From Caldilineales bacterium (GTDB lineage: Bacteria; Chloroflexota; Anaerolineae; JAAEKA01): a stretch of DNA of 15,903 bases. The position numbers were made by a program, and so were the translations under genes. How positions within the stretch are numbered: the stretch's first letter is position 1; every line of letters starts with the position of its first letter. Under the pieces are notes generated by a model that worked only from the letters and a program-made list of their open reading frames with translations, was not told where the DNA came from and made no database searches. The stretch is from contig JAJTXO010000029.1 in the NCBI GenBank assembly GCA_021463315.1, positions 1-15,903 on the forward strand. The letters run 5' to 3'. This document shows positions 6,588-12,945 of this stretch, one piece after another.

Positions 6588-8213
6588 ATGTCTACTTTAC
6601 CTCCCGTGTTGACTTTCACCAATCCAGCCACCGGCTGCCAGTTCGGCGAATTGCCCATGACCACACCGGAGGAGGTGGAGCGCAAAATGGCCGAGATGCG
6701 CGCAGCCTTCCCGGTCTGGAGCGACAAAGCGGTTTCCGAGCGCGTCGCCGCGCTGCGCAAATTCCAGAAGCTGCTGCTCGATTCCATCGATGAGATCACC
6801 GACGTGATCAACCAGGACTGCGGCAAGTCGCGGCAGGATGCCATGATCGAGGTCTTCATCACGGTGGACATGCTCGATGCCTACCTGCAGCGGGCCAAGC
6901 GTTGGCTGCAGCGCTACGAAGTCTCCAGTGGGCTGTTCGTCTTCAAGAAGTGCTACGTGGAGCCGCGGCCCTACGGCGTGGTGGCGGTTATCTCCCCCTG
7001 GAACTACCCCTTCGCGCTGGCCATGCCGCCGGTGCTGGGCGCGCTGCTGGCCGGCAACACGGTGCTGCTGAAGCCCTCGGAGGTCACCGCTGCCACCGGC
7101 CTGCTGATCGAACAGTTGTTCGATCGGGTGCCGGAGCTCAAGCCCTTTGTGCGCGTGGCCCACGGCGACGGTCGGGTGGGTGCGGCGGTGGTGCAGAGCA
7201 AGCCTGACTATATCTTCCTGACCGGCTCCACCGCCACCGGCAACGTGGTCGCCCGCAACGCGGCCGATGCGCTGATCCCGGTAGCCTTCGAGCTGGGCGG
7301 CAAGGATGCCATGATCGTGCTGGCCGACGCGGATCTGGCCGCCGCGGCGCACTGGGGTGTGTGGGGCGCAGTCTTCAACGCCGGGCAGACCTGCATGGCC
7401 GTCGAACGGATCTATGTCCATCAACAGGTCTACGATCAGTTTCTGAGCCTTGTGCTGGAGGAAGCGCAACGGATCACCGTGGGCTACTCCCGCGATCCGC
7501 TGGCCAAGCACTGCATGGGGCCGATCACCGATCCCCGCCAGCTTCAGGTGATCAAGCGGCATCTGGACGATGCGTTGGAGCAAGGCGCGCGCATCCTGCT
7601 GGGCGGCCAGATCGAAGGCAACTTCGTCAACCCGACCGTGCTGGTGGATGTGACCCAGGACATGCTGCTGATGCGCGAGGAGACCTTCGGTCCCTTCATC
7701 CCCATCGTCAAGGTGAGCAGCGAGGCCGAGGCCATCAGCCTGGCCAACGACAACGATTGCGGGCTGGGCGCATCCATCTGGAGCCGCGATACAAATCATG
7801 CCTGGGAGGTGGGCCGCCAGATCGAGGCTTCCTCGGTGGTCATCAACGACACCATCGCCCAGTTCGCGATTCCACTGCTGCCCTTCGGCGGCATCAAGCA
7901 CTCCGGCTATGGCCGCGTCCACGGCAAGGAGGGGGTGATGCAGTTCACCCGACCCTATGCCTATGCCGTGGGCCAGCCCCCGCCGGCCTTCGACGTTGGC
8001 ACCATCATGCGTTCGCCCGGCAACTATCAACTGGGCAAGGCGGTCTTGAAGCTGACCCGCGGCGCCACCACCCGGCAGCGCATGGAGCCGGTCAGCGACG
8101 CGCTGCAGGGCGCGGTGCGCCGCGTGATCGACTTCGAGAAGCAGACCTTGCTCTGGGGCGTGCAGGGCGCGTCCAATCTGATAGTGGGCGAGGTGTGGCG
8201 CCGGCTGCGCTAG
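6588..8213 (+). CDS. NAD(P)+-dependent aldehyde dehydrogenase family protein
   Basis: This enzyme oxidises an aldehyde to the carboxylate using NAD(P)+; the substrate is not predictable here. It has 541 residues from the ATG with AAAGGAG 6 bases upstream; the frame extends 27 codons further up, but without a ribosome site. Key residues: Asn139 in PWNYPF, Lys162 in LLKPSE, the FLTGS nucleotide loop at 210-214, catalytic Glu235 in FELGGK, nucleophile Cys269 in NAGQTC, and the later EETFGPFIP. All are intact. It is some 50-70 residues longer than many family members, through a C-terminal extension beyond the GRVHGKEGVMQFT segment that has little hydrophobic character. It appears monocistronic. 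Confidence 0.93.
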   Translation: MSTLPPVLTFTNPATGCQFGELPMTTPEEVERKMAEMRAAFPVWSDKAVSERVAALRKFQKLLLDSIDEITDVINQDCGKSRQDAMIEVFITVDMLDAYLQRAKRWLQRYEVSSGLFVFKKCYVEPRPYGVVAVISPWNYPFALAMPPVLGALLAGNTVLLKPSEVTAATGLLIEQLFDRVPELKPFVRVAHGDGRVGAAVVQSKPDYIFLTGSTATGNVVARNAADALIPVAFELGGKDAMIVLADADLAAAAHWGVWGAVFNAGQTCMAVERIYVHQQVYDQFLSLVLEEAQRITVGYSRDPLAKHCMGPITDPRQLQVIKRHLDDALEQGARILLGGQIEGNFVNPTVLVDVTQDMLLMREETFGPFIPIVKVSSEAEAISLANDNDCGLGASIWSRDTNHAWEVGRQIEASSVVINDTIAQFAIPLLPFGGIKHSGYGRVHGKEGVMQFTRPYAYAVGQPPPAFDVGTIMRSPGNYQLGKAVLKLTRGATTRQRMEPVSDALQGAVRRVIDFEKQTLLWGVQGASNLIVGEVWRRLR

Positions 8214-8245
8214 TACAAGACGGCGTAGATATCCCCGTAGCCTGG

Positions 8246-8335
8246 AATCGAGGCTCACCTGCACCTACGTCGGACCGCAGGTGCAGCGCTGGTGTTAACC
8301 GGCTGTTGCGCTGGAACCCGGCACGAGCCTCGATT
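8246..8335. repeat. Nested inverted repeats between aldehyde dehydrogenase and DUF1801 genes
   Basis: AATCGAGGCTC (8246-8256) pairs perfectly over 11 bases with GAGCCTCGATT (8325-8335). Inside it, CTGCACCT (8259-8266) pairs with AGGTGCAG (8279-8286) around a 12-base loop. The arrangement could end the upstream transcript, encode a structured RNA or be a small palindromic element. There is no T-tract directly after it. The rest of 8214-8444 shows no gene. Confidence 0.45.
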
Positions 8336-8444
8336 TCTGCGTGCAGGCAGTTGCAGGCAGGCTTACGCCCACGTTTATCGGTCTTCCCACCCAGGGGGCG
8401 CTCCTTGCGCGTCGACGGAACCGCTGCACGCCTGCGCCACGCGA

Positions 8445-8473
8445 TTGACGGGGCAGCGCTTGTTGGCTACAAT
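8445..8473 (+). promoter_or_regulatory. Sigma70 promoter of the DUF1801 gene
   Basis: TTGACG (8445-8450), a 17-base spacer and TACAAT (8468-8473), five of six matches in each box. It implies a start near 8480 and a leader of about 60 bases. Confidence 0.75.
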
Positions 8474-8539
8474 CCTCGGACTAGCTTCGCCGAGAGCTGC
8501 CCTGCCGATGTAGACGCCGCAGGCCGCAAGGATGGAACC

Positions 8540-8914
8540 ATGAGCAAACCCGATCCGTCCCGCCACGCACCCCAAGAGGTAGACGCCTATCTGGCGCCGT
8601 TGCCGGAAGAGGTCCGTTCCAGTCTGGAACGGATCCGCAGCATCGTCAGATCGGTCGCGCCCGACTGCACCGAGCGCGTCAGCTACGGCATCGCGATGTT
8701 CCGGCTGAGCCAGGATCTGGTCGGCATCTCCGCCCACAAGAACCACTGCTCCCTGCACAGCGCCAGCCTGTCGCTGGTGCGCGCCATGGCGGAGGAGTTG
8801 GCAGGGCTGAAGGTCTCCGGAGCCACCATCCACTTCACCCCACAGGACCCGCTGCCCGAACACGTGGTGGAAGCGGTGGTGCGCGGCCGAATGCGGGAGA
8901 TGGGAGCGGCATAG
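8540..8914 (+). CDS. DUF1801 family protein (YdhG-like)
   Basis: A 124-residue protein with the DUF1801 pattern: VDAYLAPLPEEVRSSLERIR, then SVAPDCTERVSYGIAMFRL, then VGISAHKNHCSLHS, and a C-terminal segment GATIHFTPQDPLPEHVVEAV. Family members have a compact alpha/beta fold and are sometimes annotated as iron chaperones; the biochemical role is not established. Length is typical. The ATG follows a GGATGG sequence, with the promoter about 70 bases upstream. The LLM oxidoreductase begins 48 bases after its stop, so the two may be cotranscribed. Confidence 0.85.
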   Translation: MSKPDPSRHAPQEVDAYLAPLPEEVRSSLERIRSIVRSVAPDCTERVSYGIAMFRLSQDLVGISAHKNHCSLHSASLSLVRAMAEELAGLKVSGATIHFTPQDPLPEHVVEAVVRGRMREMGAA

Positions 8915-8962
8915 CGCTCGCGTCGACTCCTGAGACAAGACTGAAAGGACCGGCCGATTGCC

Positions 8963-10054
8963 ATGCCGTCCCCTGCTCCTGACACCCAACACCCCGCGCG
9001 TCCCTTCGAGATCGGCATCTACTCCTTTGCCGAGCTGACGCCGAACCCCCTGACCGGCGCCCGAATCAGCCCTGCCCAGCGCCTGCGCGACCTGATCGAG
9101 ACGGTTGAGCTGGCTGACCAGGTGGGGCTGGACGTGTTTGGCCTGGGCGAGCACCACCGGCCCGATTTCGTCTCCTCCGCGCCGGCCGTCATCCTGGCCG
9201 CGCTGGCCGCGCGCACGCGGTCGATCCGGCTGAGCAGCGCCGTCACGGTGCTCAGTTCAGACGATCCGGTGCGCGTCTTTCAGGACTTCGCGACTCTGGA
9301 CCTGCTGTCCGATGGCCGGGCCGAGATCATGGCCGGCCGCGGCTCCTTCATCGAGTCCTTTCCCCTCTTCGGCTACGACCTGCGCGACTACGACGCGCTG
9401 TTCGCGGAGAAGCTGGAGCTGCTGCTGCGGCTGCGCGAGACCGAGCGCGTGAGCTGGTCGGGCAAGCACCGCGCGCCGCTCAACGACCTGGGCATCTATC
9501 CCCGTCCCGTCCAGGACCCGCTGCCGGTCTGGGTCGCCGTAGGCGGCACCCCGCAGTCGGTGGTGCGCGCGGCCAGCCTGGGGCTGCCGCTGGCAGTCGC
9601 CATCATCGGCGGCCTGCCCGAGCAGTTCGTTCCGCTGGTCAATCTCTATCGCGAGACCGCGCGCCGCGCGGGCCGCGATCCAGCGGCGCTGCCGGTCAGC
9701 ATCAACTCCCACGGGCTGATCGGCGACAGCTCCCAGCAGGCCGCCGACGACTACTTCCCCTCCTATGCCGTGATGATGAACAAGATCGGGCGCGAGCGCG
9801 GCTGGCCGCCTATCAGCCGGGCGCAGTTCGAGGCCGGGCGCGCCCTGCGCGGCGCCGAGTTCGTCGGCAGCCCCCAGCAGATCGTGGACAAGATCCTCTT
9901 CCAGCACCAGCTCTTTGGCCACCAGCGCCTGCTCTTGCAGCTCGGCGTCGGAACCATCGAGCACCGCACGATGCTGCGCGCGATCGAGCTGCTGGGCGTC
10001 GAGGTTGCGCCGGTGGTGCGCCAGGAGATCGCGCGGCGCAACGCGGGCGGCTAG
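8963..10054 (+). CDS. LLM class flavin-dependent oxidoreductase
   Basis: A luciferase-like monooxygenase-family enzyme, expected to use reduced FMN (or F420) on an unknown substrate. It has 363 residues. Family marks: FEIGIYSFAEL at the first strand, ADQVGLDVFGLGEHHRPDF, PAVILAALAARTRSIRLSSA, VRVFQDFATLDLLSDGRAEI, and the C-terminal FVGSPQQIVDKILFQHQLFG. It looks complete. AAAGGA lies about 14 bases before the ATG, somewhat far, so the exact start is uncertain by a few codons. Its TAG lies in a CTAG that is also the stop of the opposite-strand deacetylase gene, so the two genes overlap tail to tail by four bases. Confidence 0.92.
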   Translation: MPSPAPDTQHPARPFEIGIYSFAELTPNPLTGARISPAQRLRDLIETVELADQVGLDVFGLGEHHRPDFVSSAPAVILAALAARTRSIRLSSAVTVLSSDDPVRVFQDFATLDLLSDGRAEIMAGRGSFIESFPLFGYDLRDYDALFAEKLELLLRLRETERVSWSGKHRAPLNDLGIYPRPVQDPLPVWVAVGGTPQSVVRAASLGLPLAVAIIGGLPEQFVPLVNLYRETARRAGRDPAALPVSINSHGLIGDSSQQAADDYFPSYAVMMNKIGRERGWPPISRAQFEAGRALRGAEFVGSPQQIVDKILFQHQLFGHQRLLLQLGVGTIEHRTMLRAIELLGVEVAPVVRQEIARRNAGG

Positions 10055-11202
10055 GGCGCCAGAATCTCCGAAACGGTCACAAACTGATAGCCGTTGCTCT
10101 CCAGATAGTCCAGCAGACGGGGCAGGGCGCCGGCGTTGGCCGGGTTGACGTCGTGGAAGGCGATGATCGCGCCGGGGCAGACGTGCTCCGTCACGCGCTG
10201 ATAGATCGCGTCGGCCGTGATGTTGTCGGTCCAGTCGCGGCTGTCCACCGTCCAGCCGATCACGTGATAGCCTTCGCTGTTGGTCACGCCCAGCACGGTG
10301 TCGTTGATGGCGCCGAAGGGGGCGCGGAAGAGGGGCCGGGTGGTGGCGCCGGGACGGGCCTGCTGGGCCAGTTGCTCGGTGGTGGCCAGCTCCCAGCGCA
10401 CCATCTCCTGTGGCATGTAGAGCATGTTGTCGTGGGTGTAGGAGTGGTTGCCCAGCTCGTGGCCGTTGTCCAGGATCTGGTCGACGATGTAGGAGTGCTT
10501 GACCAGCGCGCCGCCCAGCACGAAGAAGGTGGCGCGGATGCCGCGCGCGGCCAGCTCCTCTTTCAGCGCCTTGTTGCCCTCGGCGTAGCCCACGTCGAAG
10601 GAGAGCGCCACCCGCTTCTGCCGGTTGTCGCGGCCCAGATAGTAGCCGGAGACGCCGAAGGGCAGATCCTCGACCCTCGTCACCGCGGGCAGCGGCGAAG
10701 TCCACTGCGCGGGCGGCACGCTGCCGGCCGGCAGCCAGATGGCCGCGCCCGCGTGGCCGGTCCAACCGGGGTTGGCGGCCAGAATCGCCGCCTCTGACAC
10801 GCCGGCATTCTGCGCGATCAGGCCCAGTGTGTCGTTGGGCCACAGACAATAGGCCTCGAGGCTCTGGCTCACAGCCGCAGGGGTGGACTGCGCGCTGGGC
10901 GCCGCCGCCACCCCCTGCGCGGCCGGCGCTACAGTCGCCGCGGCCGTGGTGGGCGCCGCGGCCCAGCCCGCGCCAGGCTCGACCGCCCCGGCTGCAGGGG
11001 ACAGGGTCGCCGGGCCGGTTTTCTCCTCCGCGCCTGAGCGAGCCTGGCCTGCCAGGAGCAACGCAAGTCCCGCCACGATCAGCAGAACAGGCAACAAGGC
11101 CAGGCTAAGGCTGGGCCGGCGTGCTGCTGGCGCGGCGGCGAGGGACGAAGCAGGCGGCGCCTCGGTGGGCGCTGAGCGGGCAGGGGTTGGTTTGTGAGTC
11201 AT
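10051..11202 (-). CDS. Membrane-anchored polysaccharide deacetylase with LysM-like domain (CE4/NodB)
   Basis: Predicted to remove N-acetyl groups from cell-wall glycan outside the membrane. The 383 residues show a cytoplasmic Ala/Pro tail, a membrane segment at about 33-52, an Ala/Thr/Pro-rich linker to about 115, a LysM-like domain at about 116-158 (LWPNDTLGLIAQNAGVSEAA, then NPGW...IWLPAG), and NodB homology at 198-383. NodB motifs: SFDVG (201-205), NHSYTH with His253 and His257, RAPFG (293-297), GWTVDSRDW (316-324) and AFHD (348-351). The usual second Asp of motif 1 is Val here; PdaA-type relatives also vary at this position. No clear ribosome site precedes the ATG, and a MITE-like element starts 16 bases upstream. 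Confidence 0.9.
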   Translation of the reverse strand: MTHKPTPARSAPTEAPPASSLAAAPAARRPSLSLALLPVLLIVAGLALLLAGQARSGAEEKTGPATLSPAAGAVEPGAGWAAAPTTAAATVAPAAQGVAAAPSAQSTPAAVSQSLEAYCLWPNDTLGLIAQNAGVSEAAILAANPGWTGHAGAAIWLPAGSVPPAQWTSPLPAVTRVEDLPFGVSGYYLGRDNRQKRVALSFDVGYAEGNKALKEELAARGIRATFFVLGGALVKHSYIVDQILDNGHELGNHSYTHDNMLYMPQEMVRWELATTEQLAQQARPGATTRPLFRAPFGAINDTVLGVTNSEGYHVIGWTVDSRDWTDNITADAIYQRVTEHVCPGAIIAFHDVNPANAGALPRLLDYLESNGYQFVTVSEILAP

Positions 11203-11210
11203 TGCAATCG

Positions 11211-11218
11211 TCTACGGG
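11211..11218. repeat. Target-site duplication of MITE-like copy B (left)
   Basis: TCTACGGG is repeated exactly at 11331-11338 on the other side of the element. An 8-bp duplication is characteristic of several transposase families and supports insertion as a discrete element. Confidence 0.75.
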
Positions 11219-11330
11219 TATCATCTCAAAAAACCGGGGTAGAGACTTCCGAAGTCTGCGCAGGTTTGTTCAAAACGAGCTCACAGTCCATAAGACTTCG
11301 GAAGTCTTCCGCAATCTATTGAGATGATAC
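11218..11330 (-). mobile_element. MITE-like element, copy B (inverted relative to copy A)
   Basis: 113 bp, nearly identical to the reverse complement of 4596-4708. The ends are GTATCATCTCAA and TTGAGATGATAC, exact complements over 12 bases. Internal AGACTTCCGAAGTCT and AGACTTCGGAAGTCT palindromes allow two extra hairpins. TCTACGGG flanks it on both sides; the first G of the element may belong to the duplication. It lies between the methyltransferase and deacetylase genes, both on the minus strand. Confidence 0.85.
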
Positions 11331-11338
11331 TCTACGGG
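11331..11338. repeat. Target-site duplication of MITE-like copy B (right)
   Basis: TCTACGGG, identical to 11211-11218. Confidence 0.75.
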
Positions 11339-11375
11339 GGTAATCGGCGGCACAGCGCTGGCGGGGTGGGCGAGA

Positions 11376-12317
11376 TCAGCCGGCGTCCAGCGGCTCCTTG
11401 AAGTCGTAAAGATGGTCGCTGGCCGGCCAGCGCCGGCCACAGGCGGTGCAATCCAGCGAATCCTGGCCTGGGGCCAGCGCGCCGGCGCATTCGGGGCATT
11501 GGAAGAGCTCGGCCGGCAGGCTGGCCGGACGGTCGCCGGGCACAGCGCAGCGCACGAAGACGCTGGGGGTCAGCTTCCAGCGCGCACCCACCTCTTGCAC
11601 CGCGCCGTCCATCGCGGCCAGCGTTTCTGCCGGCACCAGGCGCTTGAGCAGCGGCAGCCGAAAATGCGACACAGCCAGTTCCCGATCCATGCGGAAGCCG
11701 GCCGCTTGCAGTTGCCCGGTCATCCAGGTCGGGTGAAAGTCGAAGTTCAGCGGCACGAACTCATACGGGCTGGGGTCGTAGGGGCTCCACGCTTGGCGAT
11801 GCAGGGCGTAGCGGGCGATCGATTTCAGGTGGCGCTTGCTGGCGTACTCGGCCACGAAGAGGCCGCCGGGCGCGATGGCCCGGCGAATCTGCGCCAGCGC
11901 GGCCGGCACATCGGCCAGATGATGCATCACCCGCACCATGACCGCCGTATCCACCACGCCTGGGGCCAACGGCAGCCTGTACAGGTTGGCCGCCACGTAG
12001 ATGAAGCGCCCGCCCACCCCCAACCGCGCCTGGGCCTGGCGCAGCAGCGAGCGGGAATAGTCCAGCAGCAGCACCTGCTCGTAGCCGTCGTACAGATCGG
12101 CCAGCCGGCCAAAGGCCGCGCCGAACTCCACCAGGCGGCAGCCGGCCGGCGGCAGCAGCTTGCGCAGCGCGCTGCGCTCGGCCAGATCTTCGTAGGCGCG
12201 CCCCCCTTGTTCCCAGAATCGTTGCTGGTAGTCGGATCCCTCGTAGTCGATGACCTGAGGAGGAGAGGCTGAGGCCGGGCTGGGCATGGCGATTTTTGTC
12301 TCTTGCGATGAATTCAT
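11376..12317 (-). CDS. Class I SAM-dependent methyltransferase with C-terminal zinc ribbon
   Basis: Predicted methyl transfer from S-adenosylmethionine to an unknown substrate. It has 313 residues. Motif I is LVEFGAAFGRL (62-72), the ribose-binding acid is Asp86 in LLLDYS, and VMVRVMHHLADV followed by RRAIAPGGLFVAEYAS covers the later core motifs. The C-terminus has a four-Cys ribbon, Cys274-x2-Cys277 and Cys290-x2-Cys293, similar to Trm112-like tails on small-molecule and RNA methyltransferases. The ATG at 12315-12317 has no ribosome site and its A is the last base of the parS palindrome. Met11 (12285-12287) is an alternative start. The deacetylase follows in the same direction, 173 bases away. 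Confidence 0.85.
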   Translation of the reverse strand: MNSSQETKIAMPSPASASPPQVIDYEGSDYQQRFWEQGGRAYEDLAERSALRKLLPPAGCRLVEFGAAFGRLADLYDGYEQVLLLDYSRSLLRQAQARLGVGGRFIYVAANLYRLPLAPGVVDTAVMVRVMHHLADVPAALAQIRRAIAPGGLFVAEYASKRHLKSIARYALHRQAWSPYDPSPYEFVPLNFDFHPTWMTGQLQAAGFRMDRELAVSHFRLPLLKRLVPAETLAAMDGAVQEVGARWKLTPSVFVRCAVPGDRPASLPAELFQCPECAGALAPGQDSLDCTACGRRWPASDHLYDFKEPLDAG

Positions 12318-12332
12318 GTTTCACGTGAAACA
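12317..12332. promoter_or_regulatory. parS centromere site (ParB-binding)
   Basis: TGTTTCACGTGAAACA is a perfect 16-bp palindrome and matches the conserved chromosomal parS consensus on both arms. ParB (Spo0J) loads here and spreads or slides to form the partition complex with ParA and SMC; this is established across most bacterial phyla. No parA or parB gene is in the window, which is normal, since parS sites are scattered around oriC. It lies between the methyltransferase promoter and its start codon. Confidence 0.88.
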
Positions 12333-12364
12333 CGGTTATCGTTAAGCAATCGGCGTTGGTCACG

Positions 12365-12393
12365 ATTATAGCATGGGTTGTGAAACCGTCCAA
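12365..12393 (-). promoter_or_regulatory. Extended -10 promoter of the methyltransferase gene
   Basis: On the minus strand, TGC directly precedes a perfect TATAAT (12365-12370), an extended -10. TTGGAC (12388-12393) sits 17 bases further up. Transcription would begin near 12358, giving a leader of about 40 bases that contains the whole parS palindrome. Confidence 0.65.
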
Positions 12394-12430
12394 GCCTGTG
12401 AAAGCGTCCTTGTGTCCGTCATGGAACGTA

Positions 12431-12777
12431 ACGAGTAACACGTAACTCGTAACCCGGATTGGAGCACTTTGGTTTAGGATTCCGAATTGCTCGTCACGCC
12501 GGACTTGCAACTCAATGACCTTGATCACGATTCTGGGTTATGAGTAACGAGTAACTCGTAACTCGGAATGGAGCACTATGGTTTAGGATTCCGAATTGCT
12601 CGTCACGCCGGACTTGCAACTCAATGACCTTGATCGCGATTCTGGGTTATGAGTAACGAGTAACTCGTAACCCGGAATGGAGCACTATGGTTTAGGATTC
12701 CGAATTGCTCGTCACGCCGGACTTGCAACTCAATGACCTTTGCCGCGATTCCGGGTTACGAGTTACTCGTTACTCGT
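12431..12777. repeat. Three 109-bp tandem repeats bounded by 28-bp inverted repeats
   Basis: Units start at 12433, 12542 and 12651 and differ at only a few positions; each has the core TGGTTTAGGATTCCGAATTG. Each internal junction can form an 11-bp stem (GGGTTATGAGT with ACTCGTAACCC, one G-T wobble). The left edge (12431-12458) and right edge (12750-12777) are inverted complements with two mismatches in 28. The region has no convincing gene on either strand. Most of the stretch between parS and the moxR promoter is this array; nothing else is seen in it. Confidence 0.9.
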
Positions 12778-12833
12778 TACTCGCTACGCCCCCTCCCCAA
12801 CAAGGGCGCGCCTCACACCGTCGTGCTATTCCC

Positions 12834-12862
12834 TTGCCAGGGGAGGCCTTGTGGGGTAGAAT
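12834..12862 (+). promoter_or_regulatory. Sigma70 promoter of the moxR operon
   Basis: TTGCCA (12834-12839, 5 of 6), a 17-base spacer, TAGAAT (12857-12862, 5 of 6). The predicted start near 12869 sits at the edge of the 33-bp hairpin repeats. Confidence 0.7.
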
Positions 12863-12871
12863 GAGGCTCGG

Positions 12872-12943
12872 ATGGTGCGTCCGGCTGGTGGCCGGACCTG
12901 CGGAATGGTGCGTCCGGCTGGTGGCCAGACCTACGGAATGGTG
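12872..12943 (+). repeat. 33-bp hairpin repeats in the moxR leader
   Basis: Two copies (from 12872 and 12905) and the first bases of a third (from 12938) follow each other with a 33-base period. The first carries GTCCGGC-TGGTG-GCCGGAC, a perfect 7-bp stem; in the second one base pair is lost (GCCAGAC). The repeats fill nearly the whole predicted leader up to the ATG at 12946, which has only a weak GGA ribosome site within the third partial copy. Confidence 0.8.
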
Positions 12944-12945
12944 CT

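Noticed and set aside
6597..8264. 555-codon minus-strand frame opposite the aldehyde dehydrogenase
   Set aside because: Antisense shadow of an enzyme with all catalytic motifs intact; His/Gln/Ala-rich translation without recognisable motifs.
8539..8542. Single long frame (517 codons from 7361) joining antisense-like sequence to the DUF1801 protein
   Set aside because: The first two thirds run out of frame through the aldehyde dehydrogenase; only the part from the ATG at 8540, just after a strong promoter, has the DUF1801 pattern.
4596..11330. Composite transposon bounded by the two MITE-like copies
   Set aside because: The outer flanks share no target duplication, copy B has its own 8-bp duplication, and the interior is housekeeping and toxin-antitoxin genes without a transposase; independent insertions are simpler.
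12433..12759. CRISPR array
   Set aside because: The 109-bp units are identical through their whole length with no short repeat plus variable spacer pattern, and no cas genes are near.
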